From Microbacterium testaceum (GTDB lineage Bacteria; Actinomycetota; Actinomycetes; Actinomycetales; Microbacteriaceae): a DNA stretch of 64,000 bases. The notes under the pieces are model-generated. The model saw only the letters and a program-made list of their open reading frames with translations. It was not told the origin of the DNA and ran no database searches. The stretch is taken from the NCBI RefSeq assembly GCF_020781835.1, contig NZ_JAJGNJ010000003.1, positions 186,001 through 250,000 of the forward strand. The letters run 5' to 3'. This document shows, in pieces, positions 44,411 through 53,765 of the stretch. Both the position numbers and the translations under genes were made by a program. Each line of letters starts with the position of its first letter. The stretch's first letter is position 1.

Positions 44411-44890
44411 ATGTCCGCCGTCGACTCCCTCGTCTGCTTCGCCCTCTACGCCGCGAGCCGCACGACCACCCAGGCGTACCGGGTGCTGCTGGATCCGTGG
44501 GACCTCACCTACCCGCAGTACCTCGCTCTCGTGACCCTCTGGAACGACGGAGACCAGACCGTGAGCGGACTCGGGGATGCTCTTCAGCTCGATTCGGGGA
44601 CGCTCTCGCCGATGCTCGCCCGCATGGAGTCCGCCGGCTACGTCACCCGAACGCGCCGCGCCGATGACGAGCGCGTGGTGACGGTCTCACTCACCCCCCG
44701 CGGACGCGAGATGCGCGACGAGCTCGCTCACATACCGCGTTGCATCGCCGTCGGATCGGGCCTCACCGATGCCGAGAGCGCCCGCGAGCTGATCAACGCC
44801 CTGCAGCAGCTGACCGTCGCCATGCGCGACCTGCGCGACCAGCCACAGACCGTCCTCGACCGGACCGCTGCATACACGCCTGCGCCCTGA
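44411..44890 (+). CDS. ohrR: MarR family organic hydroperoxide sensor (OhrR)
   Basis: The 159-residue winged-helix repressor has Cys9 in SLVCFALYAASR, the peroxide-reactive Cys of OhrR, and the wing segment VTRTRRADDERVVTVSLTPRG. Oxidation of the Cys releases it from DNA. ATG 44411 is preferred over GTG 44393 because the reactive Cys then lies near residue 10-15, as in the family, and because the GTG would lie inside the operator. It is followed by ohr. Confidence 0.9.
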   Translation: MSAVDSLVCFALYAASRTTTQAYRVLLDPWDLTYPQYLALVTLWNDGDQTVSGLGDALQLDSGTLSPMLARMESAGYVTRTRRADDERVVTVSLTPRGREMRDELAHIPRCIAVGSGLTDAESARELINALQQLTVAMRDLRDQPQTVLDRTAAYTPAP

Positions 44891-44992
44891 TCCCCGCGCG
44901 CACCACCCGCCCTCGGGTACCCGACTCGGCATCCGTCCGACTCCTCCGCCACCCCGACGGCACTCCCCCGTCCGAAAGAAAGGAACCATCCC

Positions 44993-45412
44993 ATGGACGT
45001 CCTCTACACCGCCGAAGCACTCTCCACCGGTGAAGGCCGCAACGGCCACGTCGTCGCCGGCGACCAGCTCGACCTCGATGTCGCCGTCCCCCAGGAGATG
45101 GGCGGGTCGGGCAACGGAACCAACCCCGAGCAGCTCTTCGCCGCGGGCTACGCCGCGTGCTTCCACAGCGCCCTCCACGCGGTCGCTCGAGGCCACAAAG
45201 TGAAGCTGGAGGACTCCTCGGTGGGCGGTCGCGTGCAGATCGGCTCGAACGGTCAGGGCGGCTACCAGCTCGCCGTGCTGCTCGAGGTCGTCCTGCCCGG
45301 GATCGACCACGAGCAGGCGCAGCAACTCGCCGACGAGGCTCACCAGGTCTGCCCGTACTCCAACGCCACGCGCGGCAACATCGACGTCACCGTCACCGTC
45401 TCCGACGACTGA
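44993..45412 (+). CDS. ohr: Organic hydroperoxide resistance protein (Ohr)
   Basis: The 139-residue OsmC/Ohr-fold thiol peroxidase reduces organic hydroperoxides with lipoyl reductants. Its two catalytic cysteines are Cys56 (GYAACFHSAL) and Cys120 (HQVCPYSNATRGN). AAGGAA lies 8 nt before ATG 44993. It follows ohrR by about 100 nt and is probably cotranscribed or controlled by the same repressor. Confidence 0.96.
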   Translation: MDVLYTAEALSTGEGRNGHVVAGDQLDLDVAVPQEMGGSGNGTNPEQLFAAGYAACFHSALHAVARGHKVKLEDSSVGGRVQIGSNGQGGYQLAVLLEVVLPGIDHEQAQQLADEAHQVCPYSNATRGNIDVTVTVSDD

Positions 45413-45422
45413 GCCGTCACGC

Positions 45423-45452
45423 AGGGGCGGCGCCGGTGGTCCGGCGCCCCCT
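45423..45452 (+). terminator. Hairpin terminator after ohr
   Basis: GGCGCCGG pairs with CCGGCGCC around TGGT, extended by AGGG/CCCT across a 2-nt bulge, then TTCCG. It lies 10 nt after the ohr stop. Confidence 0.55.
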
Positions 45453-45502
45453 TCCGTGCTCCCCCCGGGCGGCGCCGGCCGGCCCGTCGTAGGGTGACAC
45501 TC

Positions 45503-46150
45503 GTGATCCGCGTGGTAGTCGTCGACGACGAGGCCCTCGTCCGTTCGGGCTTCGAACTCATCCTCGGCGCCGCCGACGACATCGAAGTGGTCGCCGCCGT
45601 CGACGGCGACCAGGCCGTCGAGACCATCCGCCGCGAACGGCCGGACGTCGTACTCCTCGACATCCGGATGCCGGGACGCAGTGGACTGGACGTGCTCGCC
45701 GACATCCGCGACGATCCGGGGCGCCCGGTCGTCGGCATCCTCACGACCTTCGACACCGACGAACACATCGCCCGCGCGCTGCAAGACGGCGCCTCCGGCT
45801 TTCTCGTCAAGGACACGCCGCCGCAGCACCTCGCCGCCATGGTGCGCTCGCTCGCCGCCGGCGGGGTCGTCCTTTCGCCCCAGGTCTCCCGCACGCTGGT
45901 CGAGGGGTACGTCGGGGCACCCGACCCGGACGCCGTGGAGCGCATCGCGCTTCTCACCGAGCGCGAGCGCGATGTCCTGGACCACCTGCCGACGGGCGAG
46001 TCGAACGCCGAGATCGGCAAACGCCTCCACCTCAGCGGAGCGACCGTGAAAGACCACGTCAGCGCGATCCTCGCGAAGCTGTCGGTGTCCTCGCGCCTGG
46101 AAGCCGCCCTCATCGCGGAGCGCGCCCGTCGAGGTGGCGACCGACGGTGA
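45503..46150 (+). CDS. NarL/LuxR-type response regulator
   Basis: The 215-residue protein has a receiver domain (VVVDDEALVRSG; phosphoacceptor Asp53 in LLDIRMPG; conserved Lys in FLVKDTPP) and a C-terminal LuxR helix-turn-helix (LTERERDVLDHL...NAEIGKRLHLSGATVKDHVSAIL). It would regulate genes on phosphorylation by the adjacent kinase. GTG 45503 lies 7 nt after TAGGGT (45490-45495); the alternative GTG 45494 overlaps that box. Its stop overlaps the kinase start by 4 nt. Confidence 0.93.
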   Translation: MIRVVVVDDEALVRSGFELILGAADDIEVVAAVDGDQAVETIRRERPDVVLLDIRMPGRSGLDVLADIRDDPGRPVVGILTTFDTDEHIARALQDGASGFLVKDTPPQHLAAMVRSLAAGGVVLSPQVSRTLVEGYVGAPDPDAVERIALLTERERDVLDHLPTGESNAEIGKRLHLSGATVKDHVSAILAKLSVSSRLEAALIAERARRGGDRR

Positions 46151-47277
46151 CCGCCCGCTCCCGTCATCGTCTGACGCCCCTCACGCGGAGCCGGTGGTTC
46201 GCGGTCGTCACCGATCTCGCTCTGGCGGCCGCGGCCGTCATCGACGTCGTCGTGCTGCTCCCGGGCTGGACACCCTTCGAGATCGCGCTCGCCGCGGTCG
46301 CCGTCGCCGGACTCCTCGTGCGACGGCGCCTGCCCTGGGTCGCGTTCGTGCTCGTCCTGCCCGGACTGGTCGTGGATGCCATGACGATCGCCGCCCCGAT
46401 CGCGCTGTACTCCGTCGCGGTGCGGGAACGTCGCCTCCCGCCCGTGCTCGCCGCGGGAGCGGTGACCTTCGCCTGCTTCCTCCTGCCGGATTGGCAGCTG
46501 CCTGAGCTGGACTACCTCGCGCCCTCGCTGCTGTACGCCCTGATGTACGCCGCCACGCCGATCGCCCTCGGCGCGCTCGTGCGGACCCGGACGGAGCTCA
46601 GCGACCGTGTGGCGGAGCTCTCGGCCGCCCGCGCTGTCGAACGCCTGCGGGACGAGCAGGACGTGCTGCGCCGGGAGCGCGCTCGTCTCTCGCGCGAGAT
46701 GCACGATGTCGTCTCGCACCAGGTGAGTCTCATCGCCGTCCAGGCCGGCGCCCTGCAGGTCGCCTCCACCGACCCGGACGCGCGCAGGGCGGCGGGCGTC
46801 ATCCGCTCCCTCGCTGTACGCACCCTCGATGAGCTGCGGCAGATGGTCGGCGTCCTGCGGGCCGAAGGCGCACCGACCGGCGGGGACAAGCCGCAGCCGA
46901 CCCTGGACGACCTCGCGCGCCTCGTCGCGGACAGCGGCATTTCCGCCGAACTCGTCACCGATATCACCTCCGACCTCGCGCCGCCGCTGGAACGCGCCGT
47001 GTACCGCACGGTGCAGGAAGGGTTGACCAACGCCCGCAAGCACGCGCCCGGCGCTCCCGTACGGGTCAGCGTGCGCACGACGACCGCGAGCATCCAGGTC
47101 GTGGTCGACAACGACGCCCCGACGACGGCCGCCCTTCCCTTGCCGTCCGGAGGCGCGGGCCTGCGGGGACTGCGGGAGCGCGCCGAGCTGCTGGGGGGAA
47201 GCCTCGACGCGGCGAGCCGGTCCGGCGGAGGTTTCCGCCTCTCCGTGTCGCTTCCGCGACGCGAACCGGAACGCTGA
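46147..47277 (+). CDS. Sensor histidine kinase, NarX-type HisKA_3
   Basis: The 376-residue kinase has four to five N-terminal membrane helices (about residues 20-140) with almost no extracytoplasmic domain. A coiled coil follows, then the HisKA_3 box REMHDVVSHQVSLI (phosphorylated His186), and a HATPase domain ending GLRGLRERAELLGGSLD. The signal is therefore likely sensed in or near the membrane. It starts at GTG 46147 inside the regulator's end. Confidence 0.93.
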   Translation: MTARSRHRLTPLTRSRWFAVVTDLALAAAAVIDVVVLLPGWTPFEIALAAVAVAGLLVRRRLPWVAFVLVLPGLVVDAMTIAAPIALYSVAVRERRLPPVLAAGAVTFACFLLPDWQLPELDYLAPSLLYALMYAATPIALGALVRTRTELSDRVAELSAARAVERLRDEQDVLRRERARLSREMHDVVSHQVSLIAVQAGALQVASTDPDARRAAGVIRSLAVRTLDELRQMVGVLRAEGAPTGGDKPQPTLDDLARLVADSGISAELVTDITSDLAPPLERAVYRTVQEGLTNARKHAPGAPVRVSVRTTTASIQVVVDNDAPTTAALPLPSGGAGLRGLRERAELLGGSLDAASRSGGGFRLSVSLPRREPER

Positions 47278-47284
47278 GCAGCGC

Positions 47285-48340
47285 TCAGGACAGGCGCAGC
47301 TCCGCCTCGTTCATGGGATAGGTCCGTCGCAGCCACTCGCCGAAACCCGGCTGCGCCAGGCAGGTGGACGCCTCGGCGCACCGGACGACCGGATCGTCGG
47401 CCGCGTACGTGCGGTACACCTCGACCTTGGCATCCAGTGCCGTGCCCGTGACGTTGACGGGCTGGTCCTGCGACGGATATCCGAGGTAGTACGACATCGC
47501 CTCGGGTGCGAGACCGACGACCGGCGCCGAAGCGCGCACGAGCGAACCGACGCACGAGTGGTCGGGGTGATCGCCGCGGGCGAAGGCGCTTTCATGGGGC
47601 ACGTTGGTGCTCACGCGGCGCGGCTCGGCAGCGGAAAGAAGCTCGGCGAGCGTCGCCGTCAAGCGCGGAAGGTCGTAGACCGGTCCGCCGTCGACCGGCG
47701 CGAGGACGTCGACCTCGCCGTTGATGAGCTGTGTGAGTCCCGCCCCGCCCGTGGCGAGGAAGCCCTTGCCGTCGAGACCGCCGTCCGGCAGGCGGAGGAC
47801 GGTGATCGACAGCCGCGGCTCGTCGGCCGGGACGAACCGCGTGACCCTCGCACCGCTGAGAAGGGTGAGTTGTCGTTCGTCCCACTCTCCGGTTGCTCCG
47901 CGCATGAGGTCGTAGGCGGCGCGGATGCCGGCTTCCCGCTCGAGGGCGTAGTCGAGGCCCTTCCCGGCGTCGCCCGCCGTGACGTACACCGCCCGCACGG
48001 TGGCGCCGGCGGCGATCCCCTCACCCAGTTCCGGGTTGGCGAAGATGATGTCGTCGTCGGCGTGCGCCCAGATCGTCATGCACGTGTCCAGTCCCGGCGC
48101 CTCGACGGCGGGCGACAGCGTCGCCGGCGGCGCCGGCGCGGCGATCGGGCGGAGAGGCATCCACGCCCCCACAGGGCCGCCGCTGTGGCGCAGCTGACGA
48201 ACGAACAGCGCACCGCCCCCGAGTGCGGCCAGCGCGAGACCGCCGATGAGCAGTCCGCGACGCGTCACACGGACACGGCGAGCTGCGCGCTCTGCCGCGC
48301 GTTCCTCGCCCTCCGCCCCAGAAAGCTCGTCTTCCCGCAC
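47285..48340 (-). CDS. PIG-L family deacetylase-like protein, exported (paralogue 1)
   Basis: The 351-residue protein has a basic N-terminus with TRRGLLIGG before a hydrophobic helix, which could be a twin-arginine signal or a membrane anchor. A Pro/Ala linker and a PIG-L (LmbE) domain follow. Zinc-site motifs are WAHADDDIIFANP and RGDHPDHSCVGSLV. The family removes acetyl groups from GlcNAc conjugates. It closely resembles the gene at 49180-50280, including the C-terminus (GEWLRRTYPMNEAELRLS). Its stop is 7 nt from that of the histidine kinase. Confidence 0.83.
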   Translation of the reverse strand: MREDELSGAEGEERAAERAARRVRVTRRGLLIGGLALAALGGGALFVRQLRHSGGPVGAWMPLRPIAAPAPPATLSPAVEAPGLDTCMTIWAHADDDIIFANPELGEGIAAGATVRAVYVTAGDAGKGLDYALEREAGIRAAYDLMRGATGEWDERQLTLLSGARVTRFVPADEPRLSITVLRLPDGGLDGKGFLATGGAGLTQLINGEVDVLAPVDGGPVYDLPRLTATLAELLSAAEPRRVSTNVPHESAFARGDHPDHSCVGSLVRASAPVVGLAPEAMSYYLGYPSQDQPVNVTGTALDAKVEVYRTYAADDPVVRCAEASTCLAQPGFGEWLRRTYPMNEAELRLS

Positions 48341-48628
48341 CGTGGCTCCGTCCTGTGTCCCCCCAGCCGAGCGCAGCGACGGGTTCGGGTCGTCGGCGCT
48401 CGGCGTGACGGTACGACGCTATCGCGCGGACGGGCGCGAATCGGGTAGACCACACCAGCCCCCACCGAGCGGCGGGGCCCAGAGGCGCCGGTCGGGGGAG
48501 AACGCTTCCGCCGACGGCCCCTCGTACGGAGGCCGACGTCGTCGATCCCCGAGAATCGACGGCTACCCACCTCCCGGTGCGGATGCAAGCCCGCGCTCGC
48601 CACGGCCACGACCTCCTAGGGTGCCGTC

Positions 48629-49153
48629 ATGGTTGATCTGACCCGCCCCCAGAGTCCCGACCCGTACCCGCTCCTTCCGGCGGTCGCGTCCTTCGACGTC
48701 ACCAGCGACGACGTCACCGACGCGCAGCCGTTGAAGGACGACCAGGTCGCCTCCCGCGGCAACACCTCCCCGCATCTGACCTGGTCGAACCCGCCGGAGG
48801 GCACGTCGTCCTTCACCATCACCTGTTTCGACCCCGACGCTCCCACGCCGAGCGGGTTCTGGCACTGGGTTCTCGTCGACCTGCCGGCCGATCTGCGCGA
48901 GATCCCCGCGGGGTTCGCCGCGGGCGACCTCCCCGAAGGCGCGTTCCACGTCCGCAACGACGCCGGGGAGGCAGGTTTCCTCGGCGCGGCGCCGCCGGAG
49001 GGCGACCAGCCGCACCGCTACTTCTTCGTCGTGCACGCGGTCGGCGCCGAGAGCCTCGGCGTGGATGCCGCCGCGACCCCCGCCGCGGTGTCGTTCGCGC
49101 TGGCGTTCCAGACGCTCGGCCGCGCGATCGTCCACGGGACCTTCCAGCACTGA
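48629..49153 (+). CDS. YbhB/YbcL family PEBP (Raf kinase inhibitor-like) protein
   Basis: The 174-residue protein has the PEBP ligand-pocket motifs [22 protein letters not shown] and [12 protein letters not shown]. The fold binds phosphate-containing small ligands; the role of bacterial members is unclear. ATG 48629 has TAGGGT at 48617-48622 6 nt upstream (leaderless). It sits between two PIG-L paralogues on the other strand. Confidence 0.9.
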   Translation: MVDLTRPQSPDPYPLLPAVASFDVTSDDVTDAQPLKDDQVASRGNTSPHLTWSNPPEGTSSFTITCFDPDAPTPSGFWHWVLVDLPADLREIPAGFAAGDLPEGAFHVRNDAGEAGFLGAAPPEGDQPHRYFFVVHAVGAESLGVDAAATPAAVSFALAFQTLGRAIVHGTFQH

Positions 49154-49179
49154 CGGGGCGGCCCCGGCCGGACGCGCGG

Positions 49180-50280
49180 TCAGGACAGGCGGAGCTCGGC
49201 CTCGCTGAGCAGATACGACCTGCGCAGCCACTCGCCGAACTTACGTGTCTTCAGACAGGCGGCGCGGTCCGCACAGCGGACCACCTCGTCCTGCTGCGCG
49301 TAGATGCGATAGGTGTCGACTTTGGCATCCAGCACCGCTCCGTCCAGGGTGCGGGGGAGATCCTGCGAGGGATAGCCCACGACGTACCGGATGCCGGCGG
49401 CCGCCGGCCCCTGCTGCCCGATGGCATCGCGCACCAGCGTGCCGACCGCGGAATGGTCGGGGTGGTCGCCGGCGGCAAAGGCGCTGCCGCGGGGCACATG
49501 GGTGAGCGTGCGCGCCGGCTGCAGGGCGGAGGCGATCTCCGTCAGGGCCGCCGACAGCTGCGCCCGGTCTACGGCTGGTCCGCCGTCGATGGGAGCGAGA
49601 GCGCCGATCCCCCCGTCGATCAGCTTGCTCAGCGTCGCGTGGCCCGTGGCGTCGAACCCGCCGTCGGTGATGTTCCCGTCCGGAAGACGGACGAACATGA
49701 TCGAGACGCGCGGGTCCCCCTGTGGGGTCAGACGCTCGACCCGCAGCCCCGCGTCCAGCGTCACCACGGTGGAGTCCCATAGTCCGTCGGCGCCGCGCAT
49801 GTGGTTGTAGGCCCGCAGGATGCCGAGCTCGCGCGAGCGGGTGTACGTGAGGCCCTTGCCCGCATCGCCCGAGGTCAGGAATGCGGTACGAACGCACTGC
49901 CCGGCGGAGAGGGCACCCGAGATGGCCGGATTACCGAAGATGATGTCGTCGTCCGGGTGGGCCCAGACGGTGAGGAGGGTGTCACTCTCACACGGCTGCG
50001 CGGCGGGCGAGAGCGACACCATCGGTGCGGGCGCAACCGTCGGCGGGGGTGTGGTCACCGCGGGCGCGAGCCGCGGAATCGGTGCGAACGTGGGAGCGGC
50101 GGTGGGTCGGCCCGATGCGAGGGGGGCGGCGTCGCGGGTCGCGGCTCCGACGGGCCAGACCCCCAGAGCGCCCGACACCACGATCGACCCGCCGACGAGG
50201 AGCACGACGGCCAGCGCCGCGATGAGCGCTCCTGCACCGAGTCGGGCGCGCAACGGGGTCGACCGGTCCACGCGTGTCAT
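49180..50280 (-). CDS. PIG-L family deacetylase-like protein, membrane-anchored (paralogue 2)
   Basis: The 366-residue protein has one N-terminal helix (GALIAALAVVLLVGGSIVVSG), a Pro/Thr/Ala-rich linker of about 70 residues, and a PIG-L domain with WAHPDDDIIFGNP and AGDHPDHSAVGTLV. The end (GEWLRRSYLLSEAELRLS) is almost the same as in paralogue 1. ATG 50280 has a GGGGGG stretch 7 nt upstream; ATG 50307 is an alternative start. The linker suggests an extracytoplasmic catalytic domain acting on wall or surface glycans. Confidence 0.82.
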   Translation of the reverse strand: MTRVDRSTPLRARLGAGALIAALAVVLLVGGSIVVSGALGVWPVGAATRDAAPLASGRPTAAPTFAPIPRLAPAVTTPPPTVAPAPMVSLSPAAQPCESDTLLTVWAHPDDDIIFGNPAISGALSAGQCVRTAFLTSGDAGKGLTYTRSRELGILRAYNHMRGADGLWDSTVVTLDAGLRVERLTPQGDPRVSIMFVRLPDGNITDGGFDATGHATLSKLIDGGIGALAPIDGGPAVDRAQLSAALTEIASALQPARTLTHVPRGSAFAAGDHPDHSAVGTLVRDAIGQQGPAAAGIRYVVGYPSQDLPRTLDGAVLDAKVDTYRIYAQQDEVVRCADRAACLKTRKFGEWLRRSYLLSEAELRLS

Positions 50281-50609
50281 CGGCGATCCCCCCGGTGTCG
50301 CGGTCATCGACTTCCGGGCGCCGAAGACCGCTGCCGAGTCTAACGGCGGCGTCACGGTTACACCACGAAGCCACGCAGCACCTTCCACTTGACATCGATC
50401 AGGGGATGTGAGGGCCTGTCAGGAAAGGCGGCTCCGAGGATGTCCCCCAGCCGGGGGACACGCGGTTATGTGGGGAAAATGGGGGTGACCAGACTCACCG
50501 GTCAGGAAACATCTCGTTCATACACGGGTGATTCACGGGGTGAGTTCAGGCTGTTATCGTTCAGCAGGAGAACCACGATCCGACCATCGGAGAAAGGGGC
50601 CTACGCACT
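50281..50609. other. Regulatory region upstream of the first sugar transferase
   Basis: There is no gene in this gap apart from a possible nine-codon upstream extension of the PIG-L gene. It holds the palindrome TGTCCCCC-AGCC-GGGGGACA (50441-50460), interleaved repeats GGTGA/TCACC and TGACC/GGTCA (50484-50504), and a promoter candidate TTCACG-17-TATCGT (50532-50560). This density of inverted repeats suggests regulator binding before the polysaccharide genes. Confidence 0.6.
50532..50560 (+). promoter_or_regulatory. Candidate promoter of the polysaccharide sugar transferase gene
   Basis: TTCACG and TATCGT are separated by 17 nt, giving a leader of about 40 nt with the ribosome site AGAAAGGGG before GTG 50610. 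Confidence 0.5.
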
Positions 50610-52184
50610 GTGACGTCTGACCTGCAGGTCGACGCGACATCGACGTCGCAGGGCGCCGTCGCCGAGATCGACGAAGCGACGATGGCGACGAAACCGCCCC
50701 GCGACCACGCCGCGGATCGTGCACCCGAGGCCTCCCCTCCGAGACGCGACCGCTGGCGCCAGCGCTACCGCCGCAACCTCATCCTCACCGACCTCGCCTC
50801 GCTGATCTGGGTCGTCTACGGCACGCAGCTAGCGTGGTTCGGCACCGGTAACGCCGCGGTCGCGGCGAGCCGCGACAACCGCATCACCGACCTCTCCTAC
50901 TGGGTCTTCTCGGCGGGCCTCATCATCGCGTGGATGTGGGCACTGTCGTTCATCGATTCGCGCAGCGACCGAGTGCTGGGCACGGGCTCGCAGGAATACA
51001 TCCGCGTCATCGATTCCAGCTTCCGACTCTTCGGCACGATCGCCATCATCGCCTTCCTCACCCAGATCGACGTCGCCCGTGGATACCTGCTGATCAGCCT
51101 GCCGGGCGGCATCCTCGTCCTCATCTTCACGCGGTGGCTCTGGCGCCAGTGGCTCATCGTCCAGCGCTCGCGCGGGAAGTACTCCGCCAGCGTGCTGCTC
51201 GTGGGTTCGCTCGCCTCGGTGACCCAGGTCGCGCGGGAGTTCGCCCGCAATCCCAACGCCGGTTACCGGGTCGTGGGAGCGTGCGTTCCCAGCGGCAAGG
51301 TCGCAGACACCATCCCCGGGACGGACATCCCGGTGATGGGGCACGTCGGCGACATCTCCCGGGCGCTGCAGGCCACGGGAGCGGACACCGTCGCCGTCAC
51401 GAGTGCCGACGAGTTGCCCGCGGACAAGGTCAAGCAGATCTCCTGGAGCCTGGAGGCCGGCCGGCAGCATCTCGTTCTCGCTCCGAGCATCATCGACATC
51501 GCCGGACCGCGGCTGCACACACGCCCCGTCGCGGGGCTCCCCCTCATCCACGTCGAGACTCCCCGGTTCTCGCGCGGACAGGTGTTCCTCAAGCGCACCG
51601 TGGACCTCGTCGCCAGCATCGCCGGTGTGATCCTCCTGAGCCCGCTCCTGGCCTTCCTCGCCATCGCCGTGCGCCTCTCCAGCGAGGGACCGGTCTTCTT
51701 CCGACAGAAGCGCGTGGGCTTCCGCGGCCGCGAGTTCACCATGATCAAGTTCCGCTCGATGGTCGTCAACGCCGAAGACCTGCTCGAGCAGCTCGCGAAG
51801 CAAGAGCGGGATGCCGGCAACGAGGTGCTCTTCAAGATGAAGAACGACCCGCGGGTCACCCCCATCGGTCGGATCATGCGCAAGTTCAGTCTGGACGAGC
51901 TCCCGCAGCTGTTCAACGTCATCGGCGGATCGATGTCGCTCGTCGGCCCTCGTCCGCCGCTGCCGTCGGAAGTCGCCCTCTACGCTGACCACGTGCACCG
52001 TCGATTCCTTGCGAAACCAGGCATCACCGGACTGTGGCAGGTCAGTGGGCGCTCGTCGCTCTCGTGGGAGGAGTCCGTGCGCCTGGACCTGTCGTACGTG
52101 GAGAACTGGACGCTCGTCGGCGACTTCGTCATCTTGGGCAAGACCGCCCGCGCCGCCCTGGCGCCGGGCGAGACGGCCGCGTGA
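50610..52184 (+). CDS. Polyprenyl-phosphate sugar-1-phosphate transferase (WbaP/WcaJ-like), copy 1
   Basis: The 524-residue protein has an N-terminal region with four to five helices, a central Rossmann-like CoA-binding-type domain, one further helix and the C-terminal bacterial sugar transferase domain. That domain shows KRTVDLVAS, FKMKNDPRVTPIGRIMRK and GLWQVSGRS. It transfers a sugar-1-phosphate from a nucleotide sugar to undecaprenyl phosphate, starting polymer synthesis at the membrane. It is a paralogue of the gene at 60503-61972. The sugar cannot be deduced. Confidence 0.92.
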   Translation: MTSDLQVDATSTSQGAVAEIDEATMATKPPRDHAADRAPEASPPRRDRWRQRYRRNLILTDLASLIWVVYGTQLAWFGTGNAAVAASRDNRITDLSYWVFSAGLIIAWMWALSFIDSRSDRVLGTGSQEYIRVIDSSFRLFGTIAIIAFLTQIDVARGYLLISLPGGILVLIFTRWLWRQWLIVQRSRGKYSASVLLVGSLASVTQVAREFARNPNAGYRVVGACVPSGKVADTIPGTDIPVMGHVGDISRALQATGADTVAVTSADELPADKVKQISWSLEAGRQHLVLAPSIIDIAGPRLHTRPVAGLPLIHVETPRFSRGQVFLKRTVDLVASIAGVILLSPLLAFLAIAVRLSSEGPVFFRQKRVGFRGREFTMIKFRSMVVNAEDLLEQLAKQERDAGNEVLFKMKNDPRVTPIGRIMRKFSLDELPQLFNVIGGSMSLVGPRPPLPSEVALYADHVHRRFLAKPGITGLWQVSGRSSLSWEESVRLDLSYVENWTLVGDFVILGKTARAALAPGETAA

Positions 52185-52257
52185 ACTCCCCGCGCTCCCG
52201 TGCGGGTCGACGGCGCGACATTCGCGTGCTGTCTGGAAACAGAGCTGGAGGAGACCC

Positions 52258-53583
52258 GTGCGTCTTTCTGTAATTGGTTGTGGATACTTGGGAGCCGTCC
52301 ATGCGGCGGCGATGGCCTCGATCGGGCACGAGGTCGTCGGTATCGACGTCGATGAGCGGAAGGTCGCCTCGCTCTCGAAGGGCGAGGCGCCCTTCTTCGA
52401 ACCCGGACTCCAGGAGATCCTCACCGAGGGCATCGCCTCCGGTCGTCTGTCGTTCACGACCGACATGTCGGCCGCGCAGGGCGCCAAGGTGCACTTCATC
52501 GGTGTCGGCACGCCGCAGCAGCCGGGTGGATACGCCGCCGACCTCACCTACGTGCACGCGGCCGTGGACGGCCTGCTCCCCTACCTCTCCGAGGGGGACA
52601 TCGTCGCGGGCAAGTCGACCGTGCCGGTGGGCACCGCGGAATCCCTCGCCCCCCGCGTGACCGAGCGCGGCGCCACCCTGGTCTGGAACCCCGAGTTCCT
52701 CCGCGAGGGGTGGGCCGTTCAGGACACCGTCGACCCCGACCGCCTCGTCGCGGGGGTGCCGAGCGCGGATGGTGCACCGACCGAGGAGGGCGCGCGCACC
52801 GCCGACGTCCTGCGCGAGGTGTATCACCCGTCCATCGCCAAGGGCACGCCGTTCATCATCACCGACTACGCCACCGCTGAATTGGTGAAGGTCTCGGCGA
52901 ACGCGTTCCTGGCGACGAAGATCAGCTTCATCAACGCCATGGCCGAGATCGCCGAGGTCACCGGTGCCGACGTCACGACGCTCGCCGACGCCATCGGCCA
53001 CGATGCGCGCATCGGTCGCCGATTCCTCGGCGCCGGCATCGGGTTCGGTGGCGGCTGCCTCCCCAAGGACATCCGTGCGTTCTCCGCGCGGGCCGAGGAA
53101 CTCGGACGCGGCGAGTCGGTGGCATTCCTGCGAGAGATCGACGCGATCAACCTCCGCCGTCGCGACCGGGCTGTCGAACTCACCGTCCAGGCGCTGGGAG
53201 GCTCGGTGTTCGAGAAGAAGGTGGCCGTTCTCGGCGCGGCCTTCAAGCCGCACAGCGACGACATCCGCGACTCCCCCGCTCTCGACGTGGCCGTGCGCCT
53301 CCACGGTCTGGGCGCCGACGTCACGCTGACCGACCCCGCCGCGATCGAGAACGCCCGTCGCATCCACCCCCAGCTGACCTACATCGAGGACCGTGACGAA
53401 GCTCTGCGCGACGCGGACGCCGTCATCGTCGTCACCGAGTGGGACGAGTACCGTCGCGATCTCGACCCGGCCCACGCCGCCGAGCTGACCGCGGGCCGCG
53501 TGGTGATCGACGGACGCAACTGCCTGGATGCCAACGCCTGGCGCTCCGCCGGCTGGACCTACTACGGCATGGGTCGCCCCTGA
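52258..53583 (+). CDS. UDP-glucose/GDP-mannose dehydrogenase family protein (UDP-glucose 6-dehydrogenase-like)
   Basis: The 441-residue enzyme has the NAD-binding GCGYLGAVHAAAMA start, a central domain with Lys in ELVKVSANAFLATKISFIN, and the catalytic Cys267 in GFGGGCLPKD. It oxidises a UDP-sugar to the uronic acid by two NAD-linked steps, probably giving UDP-glucuronate for surface polysaccharide. The start is GTG 52258 with GGAGGAG 5-6 nt upstream; the frame is open further back, but the Rossmann motif must be N-terminal. A strong terminator follows. Confidence 0.95.
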   Translation: MRLSVIGCGYLGAVHAAAMASIGHEVVGIDVDERKVASLSKGEAPFFEPGLQEILTEGIASGRLSFTTDMSAAQGAKVHFIGVGTPQQPGGYAADLTYVHAAVDGLLPYLSEGDIVAGKSTVPVGTAESLAPRVTERGATLVWNPEFLREGWAVQDTVDPDRLVAGVPSADGAPTEEGARTADVLREVYHPSIAKGTPFIITDYATAELVKVSANAFLATKISFINAMAEIAEVTGADVTTLADAIGHDARIGRRFLGAGIGFGGGCLPKDIRAFSARAEELGRGESVAFLREIDAINLRRRDRAVELTVQALGGSVFEKKVAVLGAAFKPHSDDIRDSPALDVAVRLHGLGADVTLTDPAAIENARRIHPQLTYIEDRDEALRDADAVIVVTEWDEYRRDLDPAHAAELTAGRVVIDGRNCLDANAWRSAGWTYYGMGRP

Positions 53584-53602
53584 CCTCTGCCCCCCGCCAC
53601 CC

Positions 53603-53636
53603 CCGAGCGCCCCGGCACCACTGCCGGGGCGCTCGG
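53603..53636 (+). terminator. Intrinsic terminator after the UDP-sugar dehydrogenase gene
   Basis: A perfect 15-bp stem (53603-53617 with 53622-53636) with loop CCAC lies 19 nt after the stop and is followed by CATTCG. Confidence 0.8.
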
Positions 53637-53765
53637 CATTCGAGGGCGCGGTCCGGATTTCTTCGCTCGCCGCGTGACGAATCCGCTCCCCGCTACGTCT
53701 CATCAGTACGCGAACACCGCTGCGCCGGGATGTCCCGGCGCAGAACGTACTGAAAGGACACTCCG

